Program-made: the position numbers and the translations under genes
From: Planctomycetaceae bacterium
GTDB taxonomy: Bacteria > Planctomycetota > Planctomycetia > Pirellulales > PALSA-1355
Assembly (NCBI GenBank): GCA_003153375.1
Contig: PLYM01000217.1
Coordinates: 18,825-82,824 of the forward strand
Length of the DNA: 64,000 nt
Direction of reading: 5' to 3'
Shown here: positions 41,529 to 51,753 of the stretch, piece by piece
How the letters are laid out: each line of letters begins with the position of its first letter
How positions within the stretch are numbered: position 1 is the stretch's first letter
The notes under the pieces: generated by a model
What the model was told of the DNA's origin: nothing
Database searches by the model: none
The model's input: the letters and a program-made list of their open reading frames with translations, nothing else

Positions 41529-42593
41529 ATGACGAATTTGCTCGAACCGGCGAACGACCACTTACGTGCCTGGCTGGCCGAGCGCGGTATGCCAGGATTT
41601 CGCTTCGCGCAGATTCGGCACTGGCTCTTTGCCGGCCGCGCCCGCGGGTTTGAGGACATGACCAATCTGCCCAAGGCCTTGCGCGAAGCCCTGGCGGCCG
41701 AGTTTCAACTCTGGACTTCGCGGGTCGTGGCACACAAGGTGACGGACGATGGCACGGAGAAGCTGCTCGTTCAGTGGTCCGATGGCCAGCAGATCGAATG
41801 CGTGCTGTTGCTCGACGGCGGCCGCCGCACGATCTGCATTAGTACCCAAGTGGGCTGCGCGATGGGCTGCGTGTTCTGCGCCAGTGGGTTGGAAGGCGTG
41901 ACGCGCAATCTGACGGCCGGCGAGATCCTGGAGCAGATGCTGCTGCTCGATCGGCTGCTGCCGGAGGGCGAGCGACTGAGCCACATTGTCGTCATGGGCA
42001 TGGGCGAACCACTGGCCAACGTCGACGCCCTGTTGCCGGCCTTGCACGAAGCCAGTTCTCCGACAGGCCTGGCGATCAGCGCCCGACGGATCACGATTTC
42101 AACCGTCGGCCTGCCTCCGGCCATTCATCGCCTGGCCGAGGCCAACTGCCGCTACAACCTGGCCGTGTCGCTGCACGCGGCCGACGACGATTTGCGGAAT
42201 CAACTCGTGAAGGTCAACAAGAACATCGGCCTCGACGAGATTCTTCGAGCCGCCGATCATTATTTTGAGGCCTCGGGACGTCGGCTGACCTTCGAATATG
42301 TGCTGCTGGCGGGGCTAAATGACGGTCCGGACCACGCTCGACGTTTGGTGACATTGCTGCGCGGTCGCACCGCGTTGCTGAATGTGATTCCCTACAACCC
42401 CGTGACCGGCTTGCCCTACCGCACGCCGTCAGCCACGGCCGTCAATCGCTTCCTGGAAATCGTCCGCAGCGGCGGCATCAACGTGTTTGTCCGGGAGCGC
42501 AAAGGGGACAAGATCGACGCGGCCTGTGGGCAACTGCGTCGAGGTGCTCTCGAAGTGCTACCGCTGGCCACGGAGCCCGCGGCCGGTTGCTAG
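41529..42593 (+). CDS. rlmN: Dual-specificity 23S rRNA/tRNA adenine-C2 methyltransferase (radical SAM)
   Basis: CISTQVGCAMGCVFCASGLEGVTRNLTAGEILEQM; VVMGMGEPLANVDALLPAL; ISARRITISTVGL; SLHAADDDLRNQLVKVNK; FEYVLLAGLND. Confidence 0.96.
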   Translation: MTNLLEPANDHLRAWLAERGMPGFRFAQIRHWLFAGRARGFEDMTNLPKALREALAAEFQLWTSRVVAHKVTDDGTEKLLVQWSDGQQIECVLLLDGGRRTICISTQVGCAMGCVFCASGLEGVTRNLTAGEILEQMLLLDRLLPEGERLSHIVVMGMGEPLANVDALLPALHEASSPTGLAISARRITISTVGLPPAIHRLAEANCRYNLAVSLHAADDDLRNQLVKVNKNIGLDEILRAADHYFEASGRRLTFEYVLLAGLNDGPDHARRLVTLLRGRTALLNVIPYNPVTGLPYRTPSATAVNRFLEIVRSGGINVFVRERKGDKIDAACGQLRRGALEVLPLATEPAAGC

Positions 42594-43361
42594 CCGCCGG
42601 GTAATTTCAGGGTCCACAGCGTGGCTTGGAAGATGAGCTTCCGATAGGCCGCCTGCTTCCAGTTGTCGTGGAAGTGCAAACCCGTGAAGCCGAAGGAGCG
42701 GCCGCCATCGGGACGCTCCCAGGACCAGGCGACGGTTTCCGAGCGACCGTCGATCGTGGCTTGCAAAATCGGCCGGATCTGGCCGCGCGGCTCGACGAAC
42801 TTGAGCTGATAATAAAACTCGTCGCGGGCGCGAAAATTCGTCAGGCCCGCGGTGATCGGATGACCTGGGTCGGCAATACGCAGTTCGGTCTCGACGACCT
42901 GATACTTGCGGTCCGGACCGCCGTGGCAGCCGCCTAACAGCTTCAGGAACGGTTCGATCGGTTCGGCGGCTTTGGTGCCCAACGCCCAGTGCAGAGCGAC
43001 CAGTCCGCCGCCGCGGGCCGCCAGTCGGGCTAAGGCCTCTTGACGGCGCGGATCGGCTTGCGTCCAACGGGCGCCCTCGGAGAGGAACATCACGACGCCG
43101 TCGGCTTCGCCCAGCAGCGCCGGCCCCTCGCTCCAGGGCTCGTCGGCCGTCACCACGCGAACCTTGAGCCCCGCCGTCGGCTCGAGCAGCTTCGCAAGTT
43201 GCTCGAGACCAGCTAAGTACTCGTGCGTCCCAGCAGGGTGGTTGTCAGGCCCTTGGGCCAGCAGGAGCAACGTCTTGGGCGGTGCGGCGGAGGCGGTGCC
43301 GCCCAAACTGGCAAGCGCCAGGAGGACGAACAGGGAATCAACAAGCGTCGCAAGCCGCATG
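42590..43361 (-). CDS. Exported ThuA domain-containing protein
   Basis: LLLLAQGPDNHPAGTHEYLAGLEQLAKLL..VRVVTADEPWSEGPALLGEADGVVMFLSEG; HPITAGLTNFRARDEFYYQLKF; SFGFTGLHFHDNW. Confidence 0.85.
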
Positions 43362-43385
43362 ATCTCCGTCCTCTGCATCAGCGCA

Positions 43386-43423
43386 CAAAAAAAGCCGCCA
43401 CGGCGCTGTTGGCCGTGGCGGCT
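43386..43423 (-). terminator. Intrinsic terminator downstream of the SHD1-domain gene
   Basis: Minus strand: agccgccacggc-caacagc-gccgtggcggct, 12-bp perfect stem then T7. Confidence 0.9.
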
Positions 43424-43471
43424 ATTGTAGTCCAAGTTCTCGTCGCGCTCGAAGTTTCGAGATCGGCGAAA

Positions 43472-44461
43472 TTAGAATTTTCCAGCGAAGCTGGTCGTGT
43501 TCTGGCGACGAACGAATTCCAGGTCGTCCTCGCTCAGGCGATCCAACGACACGGTCGTGTACTTGCCCGTGTCCTTCAGCAGTCGCACGCTCGATTCGCC
43601 AATCGTCACGAGGCGGGCATTAATCTGATACTTGCCGGTGTTGTCGGTCCAAACACGCAAGGCGTTGGCCGTCTCAGCCGGAGCGGTGACATGCGCTGCA
43701 GGCAGGACTTCCAACTGACGCGGTTCGGCCTGCGTGATCACGGCCGGCTTGACGACCTGTTGCGGAGCCACGGCGACCGGCTCGACAAACAGGTCTTCCA
43801 ACTCGGCGCTGGTGGCCACGGGCGGCACGATGGCGGCCGGTTGAGCGGCCGACTTATTGTCGTCGTTTTCCTTGAACAGATCGTCGACGTCGTCCGACTT
43901 CTTTTCGTCTCCTTCGGGAGCCGCGTTGGTCGTCGGCGCCGTGGCCGATTTCTTATCGCTGGCGTCGGTGTCTTTGAACAAGTCATCGACGTCGTCGCTG
44001 GGCTTGGCCGGCGTGGTTTCTTCGGGCATCTCTTCCGGCGGGGCGGCCGGCGGAGTCTCTTCGGGCATTTCCTCAAGTGCCGGCTCAGGCGCGGGCACTT
44101 CCGCTGCCGGGGCCGGAGCGGGCGCCTTGGGCTGCGTCAATTCAGGAGCCGGCGCGGGAGGAGGAGCCAGCGCAGGAGTGGGCGCGGGAGCTGGGGTCGG
44201 AGAATTTTGCGAGGGCATCGCGGGCGTTGGGCCGTTGCTGGGAGTGGTCGAACCATCGGAGCAGCCGCCCGAGCAACCGTCCGATACGACGGTCGAACAG
44301 CCATCACAGCACGGCGTCGGGGCACACGTCGTCACGCATTGCACCGGGTAGCAACGTCGCGGTGCGCAGCAGCGGCTGCGCCAACGGCAGGCTGCCGCGG
44401 GATCGACCGCCGTCAAAAGAACCGCAGTCCAAACGATGACTGTTTTGCCAATCCGCAGCAT
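43472..44461 (-). CDS. Exported SHD1 (SLA1 homology domain 1-like) protein with Cys-rich N-terminus and Pro/Ala/Glu-rich low-complexity middle
   Basis: LRVWTDNTGKYQINARLVTIGESSVRLLKDTGKYTTVSLDRLSEDDLEFVRR; CRWRSRCCAPRRCYPVQCVTTCAPTPCCDGCST; duplicated DDVDDLFK. Confidence 0.75.
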   Translation of the reverse strand: MLRIGKTVIVWTAVLLTAVDPAAACRWRSRCCAPRRCYPVQCVTTCAPTPCCDGCSTVVSDGCSGGCSDGSTTPSNGPTPAMPSQNSPTPAPAPTPALAPPPAPAPELTQPKAPAPAPAAEVPAPEPALEEMPEETPPAAPPEEMPEETTPAKPSDDVDDLFKDTDASDKKSATAPTTNAAPEGDEKKSDDVDDLFKENDDNKSAAQPAAIVPPVATSAELEDLFVEPVAVAPQQVVKPAVITQAEPRQLEVLPAAHVTAPAETANALRVWTDNTGKYQINARLVTIGESSVRLLKDTGKYTTVSLDRLSEDDLEFVRRQNTTSFAGKF

Positions 44462-44660
44462 CCGAAATCCTCCCTCACCGGAAAAGAGACCGCCGTCAAT
44501 GTACTTTGACCATTTATGCTAGCTTCACAGAATCGGCTCGGCAACCGATGGAAAATCAGTTTTCGGGCCAAATTTGGGTCTGGCCCATCTTCCGCGGGGG
44601 CAGATTGACGATAATTCCGCCGGCACCGGTTAGTCCGGGCGCGCATGCGGCACCCCGCGC

Positions 44661-44696
44661 AAAAAAGAAACCGGCCGAAGCAAGCCTCGGCCGGTT
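44661..44696 (-). terminator. Intrinsic terminator of a small structured transcription unit
   Basis: Minus strand: aaccggccga-ggcttgct-tcggccggtt (10-bp perfect stem) then tttctttttt. Confidence 0.9.
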
Positions 44697-44784
44697 CCAC
44701 CATTTCAGGTTCTAAAGGATGTTTGGCTGACTGACGTCGCAAAAGACCGCTCTTTCGCGAAGCGTGCAGCCCGTCGGCTGCTCG

Positions 44785-44817
44785 TCAGACGAGCCACCTC
44801 TGGTTACCACTACACAT
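44785..44817 (-). CDS. Candidate 10-codon leader peptide MCSGNQRWLV
   Basis: aaaggaggtgactgcATG: near-perfect Shine-Dalgarno 7 nt before ATG; stop codon falls inside the first hairpin. Confidence 0.4.
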   Translation of the reverse strand: MCSGNQRWLV

Positions 44818-44927
44818 GCAGTCACCTCCTTTCCAATAATGACCACCCCGTTGGCCACCAGTCCAGCCTGGCTCGCCGCTTGGGCTATCGGTCCCGCCAG
44901 TGCCACGTTCGCACCGGCACTAACCGT

Positions 44928-44957
44928 ATGCTATTCAGCCTGTGCGCCGATGGTCAA
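44928..44957 (-). promoter_or_regulatory. Sigma70-like promoter TTGACC-18-TAGCAT
   Basis: Reverse complement of atgcta(44928-44933)...ggtcaa(44952-44957). Confidence 0.45.
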
Positions 44958-45062
44958 GTGGATTTGTTGGCCGGGGCCTTGGGGGCGAGCCCCGGGCGAG
45001 GCCAGCGGCGGGTTTTCTCGAGAAAATCGCCCCTGGTTGAGCGGTTCCAGGGGGGCTGCCCG

Positions 45063-46760
45063 CTAGGCAGTTTCCTGCTCTTCGAGCTGGTACTCTTCGA
45101 TCATCAGCTCGCGGATCTTGAACTTTTGAATCTTGCCCGTGACGGTCTGCGGAAAGGTCTCGACGAATTTGACGTAGCGCGGCACCTTGTAGCGGGCTAG
45201 CCGATCACGGCAAAACGCTCGGATCGCTTCCTCGTCACACGTGCAGCCCGTCTTCAATTTGATCCAGGCGCACAGCTCCTCGCCATATTTGTGGTCGGGC
45301 ACGCCCACCACGGCGGCCTGCTCGATCGTCGGATGCGTGAACAGGAACTCTTCGATCTCACGCGGGTAGATGTTCTCGCCGCCCCGGATCACCATGTCCT
45401 TGATGCGTCCGGTAATGCGGTAGTAGCCGTTGGGCAGACGGATGGCCAGATCGCCTGAGTGAAGCCAGCCATCCGGATCGATCGCGGCTTGCGTGGCTTC
45501 CTGGTTGTGATAGTAGCCGATCATGATCCCATGTCCGCGGGCGCAGAGCTCGCCCTGTTCGTTGTCGCCCAAAGTCTTGCCGGTTGCCGGATCGACGATC
45601 TTCACCTCGACGCCGGGCAATGCGCGGCCGACGGTCTCGACGCGAATCTCGAGCGGATCGGTGTTACGGCTCTGGGTGATGATGGGCGAGGCCTCGGTCA
45701 GACCGTAGCCGATCGTGACCTCGCGCGCCCCCAGGCGATCGATGACTTGCCGCATGACCTCGATCGGGCAGGGGCTGCCGGCCATGATGCCGGTTCGCAG
45801 CGAACTCAGGTCGCGGCCCGGCAGCGTGGGATCTTGCAACTGGGCGATGAACATCGTCGGGACGCCGTACAACGACGTGGCCCGTTCTTTCTCGATGGCA
45901 TCGAGCGTGGCTTCGGCATTGAAGCTCTCGGCGGGGATGACCATGGCCGCGCCGTGAACCACCGAGGTAATCGTGCCCAACACGCAGCCGAAGCAGTGAT
46001 AGAGCGGCACGGGAATGCACACGCGATCGTCGGCCGTCAGTGCCTGGCACATCCCGGTGTAGTAGCCGTTGAAGAGCAGGTTGCGATGGCTGAGCGTGGC
46101 CGCCTTGGGAAAGCCGGTGGTGCCGGAAGTGTATTGGATATTGATCGGTTGGTGGGGTTCCAGAAGCTTGTTCGCCACATCGAGTTTGTCAGCCGACACG
46201 CTTTCGGCGCGCTGCTGCATTTCGCGCCAGGTGATTCCGCCCACGGGGGCTGCGTCTTCCAGCGCCACGACCCACCGCAGCTTGGGAAAGTCCTTCGATG
46301 CAAGCTCGCCGGGCGTGGCAGCCGCCAGTTCCGGGCAGACTTCGGCCAACATGGCGAAGTAGTCCGACGTCTTGAATTGTCGGACCAGGAACAGCGCGAC
46401 CGAATCGCTCTGGTTGAGCACGTATTTCAATTCGAAGGGACGGTAGGCCGGGTTGATGTTCACCAGCACCGCGCCGACGCGTGCGGCGGCGAATTGCAGC
46501 ACGACCCACTCGGGTACGTTCGTGGCCCAGATCGCCACGTGCTCGCCGTGACGAATGCCAAGAGCCAACAACCCGCGGGCCGCCAGGTCGACCTGCTCGC
46601 AGAACTCCCGATAGCTCAGTCGCAGGCCCAAGGCCGGAAAGACGAGCGCGTCGTGTTCGGGAAAGCGGCCAGCCGTCTCACGCAAGACCTCGGGCATCGT
46701 GAGCCCGTCGACCCAGGGCATCGCATTCTCGTCGAGGTTCGTTTGCGCCGGGTTCTTCAT
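45063..46760 (-). CDS. AMP-binding acyl-CoA synthetase (medium/long chain fatty acid-CoA ligase family)
   Basis: IQYTSGTTGFPKAATLSHRN; YGLTEASPI; GWLHSGDLAIRLPNGYYRITGRIKDMVIRGGENIYPREIEE; TVTGKIQKFKIRE. Confidence 0.93.
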   Translation of the reverse strand: MKNPAQTNLDENAMPWVDGLTMPEVLRETAGRFPEHDALVFPALGLRLSYREFCEQVDLAARGLLALGIRHGEHVAIWATNVPEWVVLQFAAARVGAVLVNINPAYRPFELKYVLNQSDSVALFLVRQFKTSDYFAMLAEVCPELAAATPGELASKDFPKLRWVVALEDAAPVGGITWREMQQRAESVSADKLDVANKLLEPHQPINIQYTSGTTGFPKAATLSHRNLLFNGYYTGMCQALTADDRVCIPVPLYHCFGCVLGTITSVVHGAAMVIPAESFNAEATLDAIEKERATSLYGVPTMFIAQLQDPTLPGRDLSSLRTGIMAGSPCPIEVMRQVIDRLGAREVTIGYGLTEASPIITQSRNTDPLEIRVETVGRALPGVEVKIVDPATGKTLGDNEQGELCARGHGIMIGYYHNQEATQAAIDPDGWLHSGDLAIRLPNGYYRITGRIKDMVIRGGENIYPREIEEFLFTHPTIEQAAVVGVPDHKYGEELCAWIKLKTGCTCDEEAIRAFCRDRLARYKVPRYVKFVETFPQTVTGKIQKFKIRELMIEEYQLEEQETA

Positions 46761-46780
46761 CGCCTGAACTCTCTCCATTG

Positions 46781-48049
46781 CTACTCACGAAGTGGACCCG
46801 CCAACGCCACGGCGCACGGGATGAAAATCATCAACGGCATCCAGGCCGCCAACGCCGGCTCGAGCCAATAAGTCGAGCCCAGGTACTTGCAGCCAATCAC
46901 CACCAGCATAAAGGCCGTGACCAGTCCCAGGCAAAGGCCGATCGCCAAAAAGACGTTACGATTCGTCCGCGACAGCACCAACGGCAGCCCCAGAAACAGC
47001 AGCGTCATGTCCAGCAGCGGCTGAATCAGCCGGGCGTGGATCGCCAATCGCTCGCCGGCGCCGAAATCGAGGCTTTGATTCTGCAAGTCGCGGATCAGCT
47101 CCGGCGTGCTCATCAATTGACGCCCCGTCCCGGCGCTTTCCAGGTGCTCGAAGCTGACGTTGCTTACGACGAAGCACTCGCCCGGCTTGAGCCAAGGATA
47201 GTCGCGCGGGGTCAGTAGCACCGGCCGTTTGCCCAGCGATAGCGACGCCTCGCGGTCCAGGCCTTTCGGCTGTTCCAGTCTGCGAAACAGATAGCCGCCC
47301 GGCCTGCTGTCTTGCGGCTTTTGATAGTAGGCACTTTCGGCCAATATGCGGGGGCCATAGCGATCCAGTCCCTGCGGCAAGTAAAAGTCGGGGCGCGAGA
47401 TGCGCTGCTGGTCGGCAAACATTTGCGACCCGGGGCCGCCCAGCAGAATTTGCGTCTCATTGTCATAGCGGGGCCGCGCGGGCTGGCCGCTCGAGCCGCC
47501 CAGGTCTTGGGCGTTGTGACTCAAATGTTCGCGCACCGAGGGGATCATCAGCTCGCGATTCACTACGGCGAGCAGGCAAATGATCAGCGACGCTCCGATG
47601 ACGGGACGGATGATGCGTGCCTTGGGGATGCCGGCGGCCTCGAGCGCGGTCAACTCGTTGTGCCGTTGAATCCAGGTCAATGTGAACATCGCCGCGATCA
47701 GGCACAGTAGCGCGCTCATGCTGTCGAAAAACGACAGCGAACGATATCCGTAGTATTCGCCCATCACCTTCAGCAGCCCGTCGTGATCGCGTGCATAGGT
47801 GACGAACTCGTCGAGGTTGCCCATGCCGTCGATGACGATATAGAGCCCCGTGAGGCTGCAGAAGCAAATCAGGAAGGTCTGCAAGAACTGCCGCAACAGA
47901 TAGCGGTCGACAATTAGCAGCCGCACCATGCCGCCGCCGGCCACGGTCGCGCGCGCGTTCTTTCCCGGCCGGCCGGCCTTGGCCGACGCGACATCGGCGG
48001 AGTCAACTCCTGGGTTGCGCCGTACTGGCTTTCGTTCCTGTACTTTCAT
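46781..48049 (-). CDS. LptF/LptG (YjgP/YjgQ) family permease
   Basis: LLIVDRYLLRQFLQTFLICFCSLTGLYIVIDG..; FFDSMSALLCLIAAMFTLTWIQRHNELTALEAAGIPKARIIRPVI; C-terminal TM cluster. Confidence 0.88.
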   Translation of the reverse strand: MKVQERKPVRRNPGVDSADVASAKAGRPGKNARATVAGGGMVRLLIVDRYLLRQFLQTFLICFCSLTGLYIVIDGMGNLDEFVTYARDHDGLLKVMGEYYGYRSLSFFDSMSALLCLIAAMFTLTWIQRHNELTALEAAGIPKARIIRPVIGASLIICLLAVVNRELMIPSVREHLSHNAQDLGGSSGQPARPRYDNETQILLGGPGSQMFADQQRISRPDFYLPQGLDRYGPRILAESAYYQKPQDSRPGGYLFRRLEQPKGLDREASLSLGKRPVLLTPRDYPWLKPGECFVVSNVSFEHLESAGTGRQLMSTPELIRDLQNQSLDFGAGERLAIHARLIQPLLDMTLLFLGLPLVLSRTNRNVFLAIGLCLGLVTAFMLVVIGCKYLGSTYWLEPALAAWMPLMIFIPCAVALAGPLRE

Positions 48050-49311
48050 GCTGCGCGGATCGCTTTGCCCAAGGCTGCGATTCCTCGGCGGATGTTCTCG
48101 GGCGATTGGACGCCAAAGCTGAGTCGAATCGTATTGACGCGACGCGGCTCGCCTTCGGCCGGATAGCAATACTCACCCGGCACATAGATCACGCCCTCGT
48201 CCATGGCATGCTGAATGAGCGTGCCGCTGGGACCAGCGTCCAGGCCGTCTGGCAATTCGAGCCACACGTACAAGCCGCCGGTTGGCCGGCGCCAGCGGAC
48301 CCCGGGAATGCCCGCGAGGTACTCGTCCAGTGCATCGAGCATTGCGGCCAGCTTTTTGGCGTAGCTCTTTTGCAGCGCGGCCACGTGCGGCTCGAACAGC
48401 CCGCGCTCGAGCACGGCGGCCATCAGGTGCTGATTGAGGTGCGGCGAGCCGAAGTCGATATTGCCCTTCAGGGCCGCCACCGGCCCAACCAACTCCGTGG
48501 GCAGAATTCCCCAGCCCACGCGCACGCCCGGCGAAAACGATTTGGAAAACGTTTCGGCGACGATCACCGTGTCGCCCGTGGTGTCAAAGCTGCGCAAGCT
48601 CGGCAGATCGGGTCCCGTGTAACGAAGGGGCCGATAGGCTGCGTCGTCGATGACATAGATGGTTGCCTGGCGAGACCAGCGCTTGGCAATTTCGACCAAC
48701 TCCGCGCGTCGCTCGAGCGACAGGGTCACGGTGCTCGGGTTCTCGAAATAGCTGGTTACATAAATGGCTTTGACACGCGCCAGCTCCCCTGCCTCGTGTC
48801 GCCGCGCGAGTTCCTCATCCAAGGCCTCGCCGATCATGCCTTGCTCGTCGATGGCCACGCCGACCGATCGAGCGCCTACGCTGGCAAGCATGCCCAAGAA
48901 AACAAAGTAGGTCGGTGCCGCGCAGATCACCAAATCACCCGGATCGAGCAGCACATCTCCCAGCAAATGCAGCAGTTGGTTGCTGCCGGCCGTAAGAATC
49001 ACCTGGTCGACTGACGGCAAGGGGCCGGCCTGGTCGCCATCGGCAGCTAGAAATCGCGCCAGCACGGCTTCGCGCAAGGGAGCATAGCCGGCGTTGGTGC
49101 CATATTGCAGGGCCGCGCGGCCCCGGGGAATGTCGGCCAGGACGCTTTGCAGGGCCTCCCGCGTGGCCTCGACCGGGAGCGTCTCCTGGTCGACGAATCC
49201 CGCGGCCAGCGAGATCAATTCCGGACGCACGAGCGCCAATCGCATCAACTCACTAATGGGTTGTGGCCCTGAGAAGTGAGCGCGTTGACTGAGTTGGTGC
49301 GAAACGGGCAT
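48046..49311 (-). CDS. PLP-dependent aminotransferase class I/II (2-aminoadipate transaminase-like)
   Basis: ISLAAGFVDQETLPVE; LQYGTNAGYAPLREAVLARF; VIVAETFSKSFSPGVRVGWGILP; 4-nt overlap with the downstream permease gene. Confidence 0.92.
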   Translation of the reverse strand: MPVSHQLSQRAHFSGPQPISELMRLALVRPELISLAAGFVDQETLPVEATREALQSVLADIPRGRAALQYGTNAGYAPLREAVLARFLAADGDQAGPLPSVDQVILTAGSNQLLHLLGDVLLDPGDLVICAAPTYFVFLGMLASVGARSVGVAIDEQGMIGEALDEELARRHEAGELARVKAIYVTSYFENPSTVTLSLERRAELVEIAKRWSRQATIYVIDDAAYRPLRYTGPDLPSLRSFDTTGDTVIVAETFSKSFSPGVRVGWGILPTELVGPVAALKGNIDFGSPHLNQHLMAAVLERGLFEPHVAALQKSYAKKLAAMLDALDEYLAGIPGVRWRRPTGGLYVWLELPDGLDAGPSGTLIQHAMDEGVIYVPGEYCYPAEGEPRRVNTIRLSFGVQSPENIRRGIAALGKAIRAA

Positions 49312-49775
49312 GGCGGAGATTCCCAAAACGGTCGCGAGAAAGCGCGGGAACAATATGTAAGTTATTACCAACAGTCAAGATCGGTCAACGTTCCCCGGCC
49401 TCATCAAGGGCGGGCCGTGGCCCGGTGTCGTCAGGATAAAGCTCAATCCAGGCCGCTTTGGCCTGCACCGTGCGGTGCTAGCTGCCATGGGGCCGAATGC
49501 GATTGAGGATCGCCAGCAGCACCTTCTGATTGACCGGTTTGACAGAATGAGCGTTAGAGCCGTGGCCGGCGAGCGCCTGTGATCTTCGGACTGGCCATAA
49601 CCAGACACTGGCAGCAGGGCTACCCGGTTGAATGGCCGTTAGGAGTCGTCCATAATTCGCGGCATGAGACCTTGCGGCCAGGCCGGAGTTGGCGTTCGCT
49701 TACCTTGTTATCGCCATTGCTTCGCCGGCAAGCAGTCATCTTCATTTCGACAGGCAAATCGGGAATTTCTCTAGC

Positions 49776-51713
49776 ATGATCGCACGGCACACGGCGGAGT
49801 GTTATCGAGTCGCGCTTCTGGTCACGATCTTAGCAATCGGCTCGGCGGCACACGTGCCAGCGCAGCAGCCGGCCAAGCCGGGCGAATGGCGCTCCTACGG
49901 CAGCGACAACGCCAGCACGAAGTATTCTCCACTGGATCAGATCAACCGCGACAACGCCAACAAGCTCGCCGTCGCGTGGTCGTGGGATTCGCCCGACCTG
50001 AAGCTGCAGAAGGAACAGAGTGGCCTCACTTCGTTCGCCTATGAGTCGACGCCGCTGATGGTCGGCGGCGTGCTCTATACGAGCACTTCGGTTTCGCAGG
50101 TCGCGGCCATTAATCCGCAAACCGGAGAGACGATCTGGGTTTTCAATCCCGAAGCGTACAAGGCCGGCCGCCCCACGAATCTGGGCTATGTGCACCGCGG
50201 CGTGGCCTATTGGACCGATGGGACGCAGGAACGCATTTACCTGGCGGCTCACAATGCGTTTCTATACGCCATCGATGCCAAAACCGGAAACCTGGTGAGC
50301 GAATTTGGCAATGACGGCAAGGTCGACCTGACCAAGGCGATCCCGCTGGCGATCAACGCGCGGAACTACACGATGACCTCACCGCCGCTGGTGTGCCGCG
50401 ACGTGGTGGTGGTGGGTTCCTCGATCAGCGACGGGCCGCAGAATAAGGAAGGCCCCCGTGGGGACGTGCAGGCTTTCGACGCGCGAACCGGCAAGCCGGC
50501 CTGGATTTTCCACGTCGTTCCCCAGGCCGGCGAATTCGGCAACGACACTTGGGAAGGTGATTCGTGGAAGTATACCGGCAACGCCAACGTCTGGACGCTG
50601 ATGAGCGCCGACGATGCGTTGGGCTATGTCTACCTGCCCTTCAGCACGCCCACCAACGATTGGTACGGCGGCCACCGTCTGGGCAACGGACTATTCGCCG
50701 AGTCGCTCGTTTGCGTCGAAGCCGCGACCGGCAAGCGCGTTTGGCACTTTCAGACCGTGCATCACGGGCTGTGGGATTATGACCTGCCGGGCGCGCCGGT
50801 CTTGTGCGACATCACGGTCGACGGCCAGCCGATCAAGGCCGTGGCGCAAATCACGAAGACCGGGTTCACCTTCGTCTTTGACCGCACCAACGGGAAGCCG
50901 GTGTGGCCGATCGAGGAGCGTCCCGTGCCGCCGTCGAATGTGCCCGGCGAGCGCGCCGCGCCGACGCAGCCGTTCCCGACTCGGCCGGCTCCCTATGAGA
51001 CGCAAGGCTCGACCGAAGAGAACCTGATCGACTTTTCGCCCGAGCTGCGCGCGGATGCCAAGAAGATCCTGGATCAATACGATCACGGTCCGCTGTTTAC
51101 GCCCCCTTCGGAGAAGGGGACCTTGAATCTGCCCGGCTGGGCCGGCGGCGCCAACTGGTGGGGCGCGGCCTTCGATCCCGATACGCACTTGTTCTACGTG
51201 CCGTCGATGTCGATGCCGATCTCCGTCAAGTTGACGAAGCCCGACGCGGCCCGCTCGAACCTGAATTTCATTCGTGGCGGCGGAGCCTTCGGCACGCCGG
51301 TGCAAGGGCCCCAGGGTTTGCCGCTGTTCAAGCCGCCGTATGGACGCATCACGGCCATCAATTTGAATACAGGCGATCACGCCTGGATGATTCCGCACGG
51401 CGACGGTCCGCGACAACGAGTCCAGGAGCTCACGGGCAAGGATCCCGGCCCGCTCGGCGGTGGCGGCGGTGGACCCTTGTTGACCAAAACATTGTTGTTT
51501 GTCGGACAGGGTGCTGCCGGCCGCGGCGGCCGAGCCAAGGGAGGGGCCAATGTGATTCGGGCTTTCGACAAAGCCGACGGCCATGTCGTGGCAGAAGTTG
51601 TGCTGCCAGCTTCGCCGAGCGGAACGCCCATGACCTATCTGGCGGGCGGCAAACAGTACATCGTCGTGGCCACGAACGACAGCAAGTTGGTGGCCTTGCG
51701 ACTTCCGGATTGA
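49776..51713 (+). CDS. Exported PQQ-dependent dehydrogenase / beta-propeller quinoprotein
   Basis: [95 protein letters not shown]. Confidence 0.92.
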   Translation: MIARHTAECYRVALLVTILAIGSAAHVPAQQPAKPGEWRSYGSDNASTKYSPLDQINRDNANKLAVAWSWDSPDLKLQKEQSGLTSFAYESTPLMVGGVLYTSTSVSQVAAINPQTGETIWVFNPEAYKAGRPTNLGYVHRGVAYWTDGTQERIYLAAHNAFLYAIDAKTGNLVSEFGNDGKVDLTKAIPLAINARNYTMTSPPLVCRDVVVVGSSISDGPQNKEGPRGDVQAFDARTGKPAWIFHVVPQAGEFGNDTWEGDSWKYTGNANVWTLMSADDALGYVYLPFSTPTNDWYGGHRLGNGLFAESLVCVEAATGKRVWHFQTVHHGLWDYDLPGAPVLCDITVDGQPIKAVAQITKTGFTFVFDRTNGKPVWPIEERPVPPSNVPGERAAPTQPFPTRPAPYETQGSTEENLIDFSPELRADAKKILDQYDHGPLFTPPSEKGTLNLPGWAGGANWWGAAFDPDTHLFYVPSMSMPISVKLTKPDAARSNLNFIRGGGAFGTPVQGPQGLPLFKPPYGRITAINLNTGDHAWMIPHGDGPRQRVQELTGKDPGPLGGGGGGPLLTKTLLFVGQGAAGRGGRAKGGANVIRAFDKADGHVVAEVVLPASPSGTPMTYLAGGKQYIVVATNDSKLVALRLPD

Positions 51714-51753
51714 AGTTCTTGAATCCTCTTTTGCGACCGAAAGCAAACTACTC

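Larger units (their letters stand above)
44661..44921 (-). ncRNA. Candidate structured RNA or leader-peptide RNA unit
   Basis: Promoter-like upstream element; three consecutive hairpins at 44780-44794, 44766-44781 and 44738-44759; terminator at 44661-44696; no convincing long ORF. Confidence 0.5.

Noticed and set aside
44712-44906. 64-aa minus-strand ORF (GTG start) in the structured 44.7-44.9 kb unit
   Set aside because: Coherent sequence but no SD before its GTG, while a strong SD points to an ATG in another frame; kept only as an alternative explanation.
45459-46871. 470-aa plus-strand ORF antisense to the acyl-CoA synthetase
   Set aside because: Shadow ORF of a gene with complete AMP-binding motifs.
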